Positions 19,301 through 27,354 are shown, numbered from the stretch's first letter. The stretch is DNA of 64,000 bases from Actinokineospora iranica (GCF_900101685.1 NZ_FMZZ01000012.1:62001-126000), one strand, 5' to 3'. Numbers and translations are program-made. Notes: generated by a model not told the origin, from the sequence alone.

Positions 19301-20475
19301 ATCTGCCCGTATTCCGCGTCCGGCGGGATGCGGACCTCACCACAGCAATCCATTCGCGTCTACCTGTACTGTGGAATGAGTCGGAGAGGAGCGGAAACCC
19401 GTGGGGTATTCGATTTAAGCGCCTTTTCGATATGACGGACGACTCCGATCTATTCCGTACGTGTGAACAGTTGAACAACGAAGGCTGGTCTCTAGAAGGA
19501 AATATTTACTTCCGAGGAGATTTGCGAATGCTGCCGCTATACGAGGCCAAGATGATCGACTTCTTCAATCATCGCGCTGCGGATGTAGTCAAGAGTGAAA
19601 CGGCCGTCAATCGTCAGAATCAGCCTCGATACCTGAAAATCGAGGAGCTGCAGGCGCCTGACCGACTTGCGCAGCCGCTCCACTGGATCAGGGCGAGTGG
19701 GACCATCGCTACCCGTCGGAACGGAAAAGATCGGGACGTGTCGGGTGTCGAAGCGCGATTGGCTGAAGCCCGCTGGGAAAGGGACTGGCTGTGCGGCTGG
19801 TGTGATGTGACCTCGTCGACCAACGAGCGCACCGCCATCCCTGCCTTCTTTCCCCGCACTGCGGTCGGCCACACGCTTCCTCTTATGCTGCCGAGTGTTG
19901 CTCCCGAGTTGGTTGCCGCGCTCATAGCTGCGCAGAGCTCAATGGTGTTCGACTTCGTGAGCCGTCAGAAGGTGGGTGGAATCCATATGGCGCTGATGAC
20001 CTGGAAGCAGCTTCCGGTCCCACATCCCAAAACGATGGATCCACACACTTCCTTCATAACCCCGCGAGTCCTGGAACTCGTCTACACCGCCTACGACATG
20101 GCTGGCCTCGCCCGAGACCTCGGCGACGACAGCCCACCCTTCCGATGGGATGAGGATCGCCGAACGCAGATGCGTGCCGAGTTGGACGCTTACTTCTTCC
20201 ACCTCTACGGCATCGATCGCCCAGACGTGGACTACATCCTTGAAACCTTTCAGTCCGAAACCGGTGGCCTCAAGAACAACGAAATCGCCAAGTACGGCAC
20301 CTACCGGACCAAGGACCTGATCCTTGCCGAGTACGACCGCATGGCCGAGGCTGGACTCAGCCTCACCACCCCGCTGATCGACGGGGAGAACTACACCTCC
20401 ACGCTCACCCCACTCCCTGGCCACGGTCCCCGCCACCCCGCCGATCCCAGCAGCACCCAACCCAGGGGGACCTGA
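16333..20475 (+). CDS. Class I adenine-N6 DNA methyltransferase, PglX/DrmMI-like
   Basis: A 1380-residue protein. The SAM motif 'CDPACGSGHF' is at ~513 and the catalytic NPPW motif at ~790, the gamma-class order of type IIG-like, BREX PglX and DISARM DrmMI enzymes. The long N-terminal region (1-440) is helical, as in PglX-type proteins, and I see no separate nuclease motif. The C-terminal third should contain the target-recognition domain. The stretch encoding residues ~1016-1096 (19381-19620) is only about 49% G+C by my count, far below its surroundings, suggesting an exchanged specificity segment. In DISARM and BREX this enzyme marks host DNA. The ATG overlaps the preceding stop by one base and the TGA overlaps the next ATG. 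Confidence 0.87.
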   Translation: MSAIARNQIFSAVHTIGGLLPADMLVRISEGKDVRGCLPADYRVIGARSVRDDAERHWDYLRSAWRELRERLPAAPEAETPTDPTGLATTQWLGPLFTELGFGELTVLGVSGIRSDDDSKTFAISHRWNHVPVHLTAWHASLDKRPGGPGTVPPQSLVQECLNRTDAHLWGVLTNGRQLRLLRDSSALATASYVEFDLEAIFDGELFSEFVLLYRLLHVTRFTVAEDAPPSACWLEKWRVEAIASGTRALDQLRDGVQKAITTLGTGFLRHPDNVELRRNLDVHTYHAALLRLVYRLIFLFVAEERNALHPPKAPDKARKRYETYFSSVRLRRQASRRRGTAHTDLYQAVRIVLDALGDVDGRPELALPGLGGIFDDSDADAPLRGLSLANTDLLEAVRHLSRVRDDRRWRPVDYRNMGAEELGSIYESLLELVPKHSAVDSTFELVNRAGNDRKKTGSYYTPRSLIETLLDSSLDPVIDDAQKRGEQKATAAGAVDAADHIVGELLSLTVCDPACGSGHFLVAAARRIAKRVAAVRERNPEPTVAAVRHALREVIARCIYGVDLNPMAVELARLALWLEALEPGKPLSFLDAHVKHGNGLIGATPALLRDGIPNSAFKPVEGDDETYAKFLGNENQQQRARQGLLFDVEVTIKVANTVFGAEVRGITSAPSDTLAQVRRQASEYEKWENSKEYSMARHVADAWCAAFMWRKTKADPPAVTHAVFEKLQDPEQSAASQQTHDEIVRLREQYRFFHWHLEFPDVFVVPEGGSGVDSRTGWTGGFSCVLGNPPWDKVDFEDKKYFSVVEPSIAGISGTARRTRIAKWAAENPDAAHHYQAERRKQKSTFLFAGSSGAFPLCGKGLTIKGVNSLQTDQLFAERFATIVMPSGRVGCIIPTAIATGAGAQHLFADLTRRGSISALFDFENRKPLFLGVHASYKFCLLSLVGTGLREQAAKFAFFLQDTDDLEDPERIFALSAEEIARINPNTGNLPVFRVRRDADLTTAIHSRLPVLWNESERSGNPWGIRFKRLFDMTDDSDLFRTCEQLNNEGWSLEGNIYFRGDLRMLPLYEAKMIDFFNHRAADVVKSETAVNRQNQPRYLKIEELQAPDRLAQPLHWIRASGTIATRRNGKDRDVSGVEARLAEARWERDWLCGWCDVTSSTNERTAIPAFFPRTAVGHTLPLMLPSVAPELVAALIAAQSSMVFDFVSRQKVGGIHMALMTWKQLPVPHPKTMDPHTSFITPRVLELVYTAYDMAGLARDLGDDSPPFRWDEDRRTQMRAELDAYFFHLYGIDRPDVDYILETFQSETGGLKNNEIAKYGTYRTKDLILAEYDRMAEAGLSLTTPLIDGENYTSTLTPLPGHGPRHPADPSSTQPRGT

Positions 20476-22301
20476 TGCCCTATCCCGAGTTCCGGCTCCG
20501 TTTGCCCCACGGCGGCCCCATCGCCCACGGACGACTGCTCGACGAGGTGGGCACTAACGGCAGTCGAACGTTCCTCGTAAGCTCCGGATCACCCGCCCGC
20601 TCCGACGTGGTGCCCTCCTTCCCGCTCCGGATGCCGTCCTCATACAGATTCCGTCAACGCTTGATTGAAGAAGGTCGCATCGCGGAGTCACCCACCTGGC
20701 CTGGCTGCCTGGAAACCACCGAGGACATCATCTGTAATTCGCCGTCGGCCGCGGCTGAGATCCTGCTCGGCCGCAACGCCAACGGGTGGGCTGAGTGGAA
20801 ATCCCCCGACGGTAGGCCACTCGCCGACTTCCTTGAAGTCCCCGCCAGCGGACCGAACCGAACATGGTTGGTGCGCGGCTCCAATGTGTCCGGGGTCGAT
20901 CTTGTCCAGCGCCTCTGGCTGCCGGAGGGCCGGGTGAGTGTGCCCGCTTCGCACTTGCGCAAGGGCGTCGAGCAAGGCATCAGCAAAGACAGGTTGCGCA
21001 CCTGGGTCGAGGAGGACTACGAGTCCACCCTCTCTTACAACCAGCGCCTCCGGATGGTTGATGAACTTCACGCCTTCCTGTCGCGGATGAAGCCTGGTGA
21101 CACCGTTTGCACGATCTCCACAGGGATGCTCTATGTCGGTGAGATCACCGGTGATGTCAGCCAGATCGCATCCGACGGTGGCCGATCGAACCTACGGCGA
21201 CCTGTCGAGTGGACGAGTGTCGGCTCCAAGTTCAACGACCTTCCTGAAGAACTCCAACAAAAGCTGTCCATCCAGCACGACGTGGTCGACCTCACCGCGG
21301 TCGCGGGCTTGGTCGCCGGACTCGGTCGCAGTGCCGAGGAACTCGAAGAGGCCGTGGACTCTGACGGCGATGCCAGCGTTGAGGCCGCCGCGCTCGTGGC
21401 GCGCCGCGAGCTGGAGCTTCCCGAGCCCACCGCCGAACTCGCCGCCGACCTTCTGATCCACGACCTGGCCTGGGCGAAGGAAGTCCGTGACCTGCTCTGG
21501 GATGACCGTCAACTTATCTTTTACGGACCGCCCGGAACGGGCAAGACCTATCTCGCGCTCAAGCTCGCCGAGTTTCTGGGCGGTGGTCCCGAGCAAGTGA
21601 AGCTCGTGCAGTTTCACCCTTCCTACGCCTACGAGGACTTCTTCGAGGGCTTTCGCCCGCGGGAGGACCCGAACACCCGCGAGGTCGCCTTTCGGATCAC
21701 TGACGGTCCGCTGCGCGAAATCGCAGACATGGCGTCACGCGAAGGCAACCGCCACGTGCCACACTTCCTGATCATCGACGAGATCAACCGGGCGAACCTG
21801 GCCAAGGTGTTCGGCGAGCTGTACTTCCTGCTGGAGTACCGCAACAAGTCGGTGCGGCTCACCTATTCTGGGGACGATTTCGCGCTCCCACCCAACCTGT
21901 TCGTCATCGGCACCATGAACACCGCCGACCGCTCCATCGCGCTCGTGGACGCGGCTATGCGGCGCCGCTTCTCCTTCGTGGAGCTGTCTCCTCGGACCGA
22001 GCCGACCAGTGGTCTGCTGCGTCGGTGGCTCGTTCGGGAGAAGCGGGACGCCGAGCCCGCGGACCTCCTTGACGCCTTGAACGCCCGCATTGCCGATCCG
22101 GACTTCCAGGTGGGCCCGTCCCATCTGATGCAGAAGGCGGTTTACCGCGACGGCGGCCTGGAACGGACCTGGCGCACGAAGATCCTGCCGCTTCTGGAGG
22201 AACACCATTATGGCGAGGGTGTGAACGTCGAACAGCGCTATGGCCTGCACGCACTGCGGGCCGCGGTCGCGTCCAGGCCGGGTGAGCCGGAACCGTCATG
22301 A
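20475..22301 (+). CDS. mcrB: McrB-like AAA+ GTPase with DUF4357 and PUA/EVE-like N-terminal domains
   Basis: A 608-residue protein. The AAA+ motor has Walker A GPPGTGKT (~352), Walker B 'LIIDEINRANLAKVFGEL' (~433) and 'GTMNTADRSIALVDAAMRRRF' (~479), all signatures of the McrB GTPase of modification-dependent restriction. The N-terminus differs from E. coli McrB. Residues ~90-120 ('SAAAEILLGRNANGWAEWKS') are DUF4357-like, and ~200-260 ('GDTVCTISTGMLYVGEITGD') resemble a PUA/EVE-type fold that could read a modified base or RNA. McrB hydrolyses GTP and loads the McrC nuclease. The ATG overlaps the methyltransferase stop and the end overlaps mcrC by 4 bp. Confidence 0.85.
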   Translation: MPYPEFRLRLPHGGPIAHGRLLDEVGTNGSRTFLVSSGSPARSDVVPSFPLRMPSSYRFRQRLIEEGRIAESPTWPGCLETTEDIICNSPSAAAEILLGRNANGWAEWKSPDGRPLADFLEVPASGPNRTWLVRGSNVSGVDLVQRLWLPEGRVSVPASHLRKGVEQGISKDRLRTWVEEDYESTLSYNQRLRMVDELHAFLSRMKPGDTVCTISTGMLYVGEITGDVSQIASDGGRSNLRRPVEWTSVGSKFNDLPEELQQKLSIQHDVVDLTAVAGLVAGLGRSAEELEEAVDSDGDASVEAAALVARRELELPEPTAELAADLLIHDLAWAKEVRDLLWDDRQLIFYGPPGTGKTYLALKLAEFLGGGPEQVKLVQFHPSYAYEDFFEGFRPREDPNTREVAFRITDGPLREIADMASREGNRHVPHFLIIDEINRANLAKVFGELYFLLEYRNKSVRLTYSGDDFALPPNLFVIGTMNTADRSIALVDAAMRRRFSFVELSPRTEPTSGLLRRWLVREKRDAEPADLLDALNARIADPDFQVGPSHLMQKAVYRDGGLERTWRTKILPLLEEHHYGEGVNVEQRYGLHALRAAVASRPGEPEPS

Positions 22302-23494
22302 CCGTGCTGGAACTGACCGAGCACGGAACGCCGCTGTCGGTGTCGCTCGACGACGCCGTTGGCCGGGCACTTGCCCGGTCGCGGTTGGTCGAGGCGGAGC
22401 CGGACACTGTGCTGGAGGGGCGCTGGCGAGTGCGTGCCAAGGGGATCGTGGGCGTGGCAACGGTTCCCGTTTCGGGTGACGATGTGATCACCCTTCGGAT
22501 CGCGCCGAAGATTCCAGTCGCGCGGCTGCTGTTCTTGCTTGGCTACAGCCGAGGCCGACGATACTGGCGTCCTGAGCATGTGCAGGTGGACAAGGATGAG
22601 GAGTTGCTGCCCGCGCTGGCCCGGCTCTTTGTGCTCCAGGCGGACGAAGCAATCCGGCGAGGACTGCTGAAGGGATACCGCCTATTCGAGGACACCGCCC
22701 TCATCATGCGCGGACGAGTCCGCGAGGCGGAACAGATTCGCAGGCATCATGGGCGGCTCATCCCGCTGGAGGTTGCCCATGACGACTACACTGCGGATAT
22801 CGCCGAGAATCGCCTGCTGCGCACCGCCTCCGACGTGCTGCTCCGGTTGCCCGGTGTCACCCGCGATGTGCGCGGCCAGATTCTCCGCCTGCGTGTCCGG
22901 CTGGCGGAGATCACTCCGATCGGGCGCGGCGCATCGCTGCCGTCCTGGCATCCGTCCCGGCTGAACGCCCGCTATCACAAGGCGTTGCGCTTGGCCGAGC
23001 TAGTGTTGCGCGCTGCGTCCGTAGAACATCGTCCGGGTACGGTGACTGTGCACGGCTTCCTCGTGGATATGGCCAGGGTCTTCGAAGACTTCGTCACGAC
23101 CGCACTGGGTCATGCTCTTGCCAAGAGCGGTGGCTACTGTGCGCTTCAAGCCAGCCACCATCTCGACCAGGACAACGCGATCCGGATGGTCCCGGACTTT
23201 GTCCAGTACGCCATTGACGGCACTCCGCTGGCTGTCGCCGATGCGAAGTACAAGGCTGAGAAGCCCGAGGGCTTTCCCCACGCCGACCTCTACCAGATGC
23301 TCGCCTACTGCACGGCGCTCAACCTCGAGCACGGCCACCTTGTTTATGCCAAGGGAGACGCACCTCACATGTCGCACCGGATCAGGAACTCCGGCATCAC
23401 CATCCACCAGCACGCCTTGGACCTCGACCAGGCTTCCGAAACGCTGCTCGCGGACACCAGTGCTTTGGCCCGGCGGCTCGCCGCACCCCTATGA
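22298..23494 (+). CDS. mcrC: McrC-like endonuclease subunit
   Basis: A 398-residue protein. The McrC signature 'DDYTADIAENRLL' is at ~162 and a PD-(D/E)XK nuclease core at ~299-317: MVPDF, then VADAKYK, with Q-M-L in 'DLYQMLAY' downstream. McrC is the DNA-cleaving partner of the McrB GTPase ring, which cuts modified foreign DNA. The ATGA overlap with mcrB (22298-22301) shows translational coupling. The catalytic residues appear intact. A gap of only 9 bp separates it from the UvrD-like helicase gene, so the three are probably one transcript. Confidence 0.88.
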   Translation: MTVLELTEHGTPLSVSLDDAVGRALARSRLVEAEPDTVLEGRWRVRAKGIVGVATVPVSGDDVITLRIAPKIPVARLLFLLGYSRGRRYWRPEHVQVDKDEELLPALARLFVLQADEAIRRGLLKGYRLFEDTALIMRGRVREAEQIRRHHGRLIPLEVAHDDYTADIAENRLLRTASDVLLRLPGVTRDVRGQILRLRVRLAEITPIGRGASLPSWHPSRLNARYHKALRLAELVLRAASVEHRPGTVTVHGFLVDMARVFEDFVTTALGHALAKSGGYCALQASHHLDQDNAIRMVPDFVQYAIDGTPLAVADAKYKAEKPEGFPHADLYQMLAYCTALNLEHGHLVYAKGDAPHMSHRIRNSGITIHQHALDLDQASETLLADTSALARRLAAPL

Positions 23495-23503
23495 TCGTCA
23501 ACC

Positions 23504-25654
23504 ATGCCAGCGCTCGCATTCGCAAACAGCTTCTGGGAGACATACGACCTGCTGGAGAAGCAGGTCAAGGCCGGTGTCCGCAAAGCGATGGCCAAGTTCC
23601 AGCAACTGACCATCGCTGAGCTCTACGCGGACAAGGGCCTGCACTTGGAGTCGGTTGACAATGCTCGTGACTCGCGTATGCGCACCATTCGTGTCACCGA
23701 CTTCTGGCGTGGGGTCGTCCTCGCGCCCGACGACGGAAGTGGCATCTTCCTCTTGGTGAATGTCGTGCCACACGACGATGCCTATGAATGGGCGGCCAAG
23801 CGCGTCTACACGGTCAACACGGCGACCCGCGCCTTGGAGGTGCGCAATGTCGTCGCGATCGAGCAGCTCACCCCGTCTCTGGAACAGGTTGCGGCGAATG
23901 CGCCGACCCTGCTGTTCGCCGCCTACTCCGACACCGTGCTCCGCGACTTGGGCCTAGACGACCAGGTGCTCCGCGCGGCGCGTGCGATCGCCGACAAACC
24001 CCAACTTGAAGCCTTCGGTGGAGTCCTCCCCGAGGACCAGTTCGAGGTTCTGCAGTTTCTCGCCGAAAGTTTCACGCCCGAAGAGGTCTACCGGGATGTC
24101 GTCACCGCACGCAAGCCTGCCGACGTTGCCTTCGACAGCGGCGACAGTCTGGCGGCGGCGATCGTCAACACGGCCAGCCGCATCACGCTTGTCACGGGCC
24201 CGGACGAACTGGCCGACATTCTCGACAAGCCGTTTGCGGCGTGGCGGGTGTTCCTCCACCCCTCACAGCGCCGTGTCGCCTACCGCACATCCTTCAACGG
24301 CCCGGCACAAGTGACTGGTGGACCAGGGACAGGAAAGACAGTGGTCGCTTTGCACCGGGTCAAGCACCTGCTGACCCGGAAGCCGCGCAGCCGAGTACTG
24401 CTCACGACGTTCACCAATGCCCTCGCCCGAACCCTGCGTGAGAACCTGGCACTGCTTCTCGACGACGATGACCAGCTGGCCCGAGTCCAGGTCACCACCG
24501 TGGACGCGTTCGCCAACCGCATCGTCAGGGACCTGACCGGCCTGCCATCGGCCCCGATCGGCGACGCCGAGGAACGGCAGTTGTGGCGGCGCGTGGGCAG
24601 GATGCTCGGTCTGCCCTGGACAGAGCAGTTTCTGGTTCAGGAGTTCCGGCAGGTCGTCCTCGCGCAGAACATCCGTGACAAGGATGAGTACCTGCGCGCC
24701 GACCGGCGCGGTCGAGGCATGCCGTTGCGACCGTGGCAACGGGAACAACTCTGGGCAGCCATGGAGACATTCACCACCGAACTGGCGGGTTCCGGTCGCA
24801 CGACACACTTGCGGATCTGCTCCCAGGCTGCCGACCTGCTCGGGCGCCCGAACGCGGGGGCACACCAATTCGATCACGTCGTCGTCGACGAAGCCCAAGA
24901 CTTGCATCCGGCGCAGTGGCGGGTGCTGCGTGCCGCCGTCCCGGATGGCCCGGACGATCTCTTCATCACCGGAGACCCTCATCAGCGGATCTACGACTCT
25001 CGGGTATCGCTGAGAACGCTCGGCATCTCGGTGCCTGGACGCAGCGCTCGACTGCGGGTCAACTACCGCAGCACAGCCGAGATCCTCGGTTGGTCCGTCG
25101 GGGTGCTCGACGGGACGCCCGTGGAGGGGCTCGGCGGCGAGGGCAGCGACAGCCTCGTCGGCTATCGCTCGCTGCTGCACGGAAAGCGGCCTCGGATGGC
25201 GGGACACGCCAACGAGACTCTCGAGATCGCCGCGCTCGTGGAGACCGTGCGGGAGTGGCTTCGCCAAGGCGTTCCGCTTAATGAAATTGCCGTGTGCACC
25301 CGGTTCAACGTTCTCTTGGACAAGGTCCACGCCCGACTTCGGGCCGAGGACATCGCCGCCGTGTGGGTGAAGGACCACCCCAGGTCGGATGTTGGCGGTG
25401 TGCGGCTGGCGACGATGCACGCTATGAAAGGCTTGGAGTTTCGGTGTGTCGCGGTGGTCGGGGCCACGGCGCGAGCTATCCCGTTCCTGGCGGGCGTCAC
25501 CCCGGTGGAGGTGGACCGGCAGCAGTACGAGAACGACATGTTGAAGGAGCGCTGCCTGCTGTTCGTGGCGTGCACCAGGGCCCGGGACGCCCTTGCCGTG
25601 TCGTGGAGCGGCACGGCAAGTCCATTCCTGCCAGGAACCGCGGGCCGCTACTGA
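23504..25654 (+). CDS. UvrD/Rep-type SF1 helicase with an N-terminal RelE/ParE-like domain
   Basis: A 716-residue protein. SF1 helicase motifs appear in order: GGPGTGKT (~272), VVDEAQD (~461), TGDPHQRIYD (~488), NYRSTAEI (~520), TMHAMKGLEF (~638) and 'LLFVACTRARDAL' (~684). The first ~110 residues ('LLEKQVKAGVRKAMAKFQQ', 'RTIRVTDFWRGVVL', 'AAKRVYTVN') resemble a ParE/RelE toxin-like fold, a head seen on other actinobacterial UvrD-like proteins. It may serve as a nucleic-acid-binding or regulatory module rather than a free toxin. It is the last gene of the operon, and its end overlaps the convergent methyltransferase gene by 7 bp. Confidence 0.82.
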   Translation: MPALAFANSFWETYDLLEKQVKAGVRKAMAKFQQLTIAELYADKGLHLESVDNARDSRMRTIRVTDFWRGVVLAPDDGSGIFLLVNVVPHDDAYEWAAKRVYTVNTATRALEVRNVVAIEQLTPSLEQVAANAPTLLFAAYSDTVLRDLGLDDQVLRAARAIADKPQLEAFGGVLPEDQFEVLQFLAESFTPEEVYRDVVTARKPADVAFDSGDSLAAAIVNTASRITLVTGPDELADILDKPFAAWRVFLHPSQRRVAYRTSFNGPAQVTGGPGTGKTVVALHRVKHLLTRKPRSRVLLTTFTNALARTLRENLALLLDDDDQLARVQVTTVDAFANRIVRDLTGLPSAPIGDAEERQLWRRVGRMLGLPWTEQFLVQEFRQVVLAQNIRDKDEYLRADRRGRGMPLRPWQREQLWAAMETFTTELAGSGRTTHLRICSQAADLLGRPNAGAHQFDHVVVDEAQDLHPAQWRVLRAAVPDGPDDLFITGDPHQRIYDSRVSLRTLGISVPGRSARLRVNYRSTAEILGWSVGVLDGTPVEGLGGEGSDSLVGYRSLLHGKRPRMAGHANETLEIAALVETVREWLRQGVPLNEIAVCTRFNVLLDKVHARLRAEDIAAVWVKDHPRSDVGGVRLATMHAMKGLEFRCVAVVGATARAIPFLAGVTPVEVDRQQYENDMLKERCLLFVACTRARDALAVSWSGTASPFLPGTAGRY

Positions 25655-27294
25655 TCCACGCCCGTTTTGGGGCGAAGCGCGCCTTGGGTGAGGCCGTCTC
25701 TAGCCAGCCTGGACGCGCGTTCACCCAGCTTCGTCAAAGCCGCCAGCCTGCGCTCGAACTCTTCAAGCGCACGAAACGCGGCGCCGTACCGGTGTTGGTC
25801 GCCGATACCCATTTGGGGGATGCGGGATCCCCTGACGTCCACACGGAATGTTCCACTGCCGCTAGTCGCGCGCTTGACATTCGCGGAACTGTGCAGAAAA
25901 CCGCGCAAGTAGTCGGTGTCGAGTTGGTCGCTAGCGGAGGTCGCGGAACCATTTTCGATGGAGACGAGGCCTGCCCGCACCAAGTCGGCCACTTTGAGGG
26001 TGGCGCCCTCCAGCGAGCCGGGGCCCGCGGCCAGTGCGGGAAGGAGGTCACCTATCTGCTGAAGCCGGGAAGCCAGTTCCGCACAGGCCGACTGGTACTC
26101 AGCCAGGTGATCACCGACAGAGGCGGTGACATAGCGTGTCGGGGTCAGGTCGACCTCTTCGTCGAGCAGATCGATCAGCGGCACATCGACGCAGTGCCTG
26201 GAATCAGGCTCGAACGGTCCTGCGGGGTCGGCGTTCGCCATATCCACCATGCGGACGACGGAGTTGGCCTGCTCCGAACCCTTGGGACGAGCCAGCAGCC
26301 ACAGCTGCACGGGCAATGGGTGGGATGCGGCCATCCCCGCAGGCAGCGCCACTACGTGGGTGAGCACGCCTCTGCGTACCAACTCCGCGCGGATTCGGCG
26401 ACCGGCTTTCCGGTACGCGACTGAGGGAGGCTGCACGACGATCGCCCGCCCGCCCGGAGCCGTGTGCGCGTAGCAGTGCTGCAGCCAGGCCAGTTCACTC
26501 TCGGCGCGGGTCGGCACGCCGAACTCCCAGCGGGCGTCGAGAAGTAAGTCCTCTCGGCCCCAGTCTGCCGTATTCGTGGGCGGATCGCACACGACGAGAT
26601 CGGCTTGAAGCTGCGGCCACTGGTCGTCGCGCAGCGAATCACCAGTCCTGACCGTGGCGTCATCGCGTCCGGCCAATGCTAGGCGCGCCTGGGTCAGCCG
26701 GGTCGCGTCAGGGTTGATCTCCTGTCCCACCAGCGTGATCTTGGCGTCCTCACCGAAAGCCAGAAGCAGCGTGCCAAAGCCGCAAGCCGGGTCGAAGACG
26801 ACTCCCGATACGTCGCCCGCGAACTGCCGCATGGCAAGCCCGAGGCGGGCGGTGGAGGTCTGCTCCAAGCCGGTTCGGCTTGGAGAGCTGAGGAATCGCT
26901 CGACCAATCCGGAGACCACTTCGGCGGGCGAACTTTGCGCGGCCAGCTCTGACACCAGTGACCGGAGGTCCTGGGCGAGACTGTCCGCTGAGTTCCCGAG
27001 CAGTTCGGCGGTGTCGGCGAGGCCAGCGACGAGATCCTCTCCGTACGCGCTGCGCAGTGCCTGCCAGATGAGCACCTCGGAGGAGGGCGCCTGTCCCCGG
27101 CCATGCCGCTCGAGCCAGGCAGTGACCTCGGCGGCGGAGAACCGAGCGTTGCGGCCCGCACCGCTGGCAGGCGCGGGGAAGTCCGGATACCGCTTGCGCC
27201 AGTTGGATACCGCAGCCCTGGTGATCTTTGCTGATCTCGCGATGTCCGCAGCCGTCACGAGGGTGTCGGCGCTGACTGGGGCATCCGGATTCAT
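25648..27294 (-). CDS. HTH-containing N6-adenine DNA methyltransferase (HsdM-like), standalone
   Basis: A 548-residue protein. Residues ~10-70 hold a MerR/excisionase-like helix-turn-helix ('VTAADIARSAKITRAAVSNW', 'FSAAEVTAWLERHG'). The methyltransferase core has SAM motif 'FDPACGFGTLLLAFG' (~167) and a catalytic-loop motif DPPT (~235), where most HsdM enzymes have NPPF/NPPY. The C-terminal ~190 residues are helical. No HsdS or HsdR is nearby. ATG 27294 is chosen over ATG 27300 and the much longer frame to 27945: there is no ribosome site, but a TACGCT -10 element (27307-27302) would start transcription right at this ATG, giving a leaderless mRNA. The HTH may recognise the palindrome found here and before the kinase-helicase gene, or may be a target-recognition element. 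Confidence 0.78.
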   Translation of the reverse strand: MNPDAPVSADTLVTAADIARSAKITRAAVSNWRKRYPDFPAPASGAGRNARFSAAEVTAWLERHGRGQAPSSEVLIWQALRSAYGEDLVAGLADTAELLGNSADSLAQDLRSLVSELAAQSSPAEVVSGLVERFLSSPSRTGLEQTSTARLGLAMRQFAGDVSGVVFDPACGFGTLLLAFGEDAKITLVGQEINPDATRLTQARLALAGRDDATVRTGDSLRDDQWPQLQADLVVCDPPTNTADWGREDLLLDARWEFGVPTRAESELAWLQHCYAHTAPGGRAIVVQPPSVAYRKAGRRIRAELVRRGVLTHVVALPAGMAASHPLPVQLWLLARPKGSEQANSVVRMVDMANADPAGPFEPDSRHCVDVPLIDLLDEEVDLTPTRYVTASVGDHLAEYQSACAELASRLQQIGDLLPALAAGPGSLEGATLKVADLVRAGLVSIENGSATSASDQLDTDYLRGFLHSSANVKRATSGSGTFRVDVRGSRIPQMGIGDQHRYGAAFRALEEFERRLAALTKLGERASRLARDGLTQGALRPKTGVDQ

Positions 27295-27301
27295 ACCCAT
27301 T

Positions 27302-27354
27302 AGCGTACACAGTTTCACGACTAGAGGGGTGTTGTGCCAGTTGACGTCGTCAAC
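27302..27354 (-). promoter_or_regulatory. Operator palindrome plus -10-like element before the HTH-methyltransferase gene
   Basis: GTTGAC-GTC-GTCAAC (27340-27354) is a perfect 6+3+6 palindrome. Reading toward the gene, 32 nt later comes TACGCT (27307-27302), preceded by GTG as in the copy at 7075-7128. Core sequence, spacer length and distance to the -10 element are all the same in the two sites, which strongly suggests a shared regulator. No -35 hexamer is evident. Confidence 0.55.

Noticed and set aside
2863-25654. Dpd (7-deazaguanine DNA modification) or Dnd locus
   Set aside because: The helicase resembles those of Dpd, but there is no TGT-like DpdA, no queuosine-precursor enzyme and no cysteine desulfurase.
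25648-27294. Complete type I restriction-modification system
   Set aside because: No HsdS or HsdR gene is adjacent; only an HsdM-like protein with its own HTH is present.
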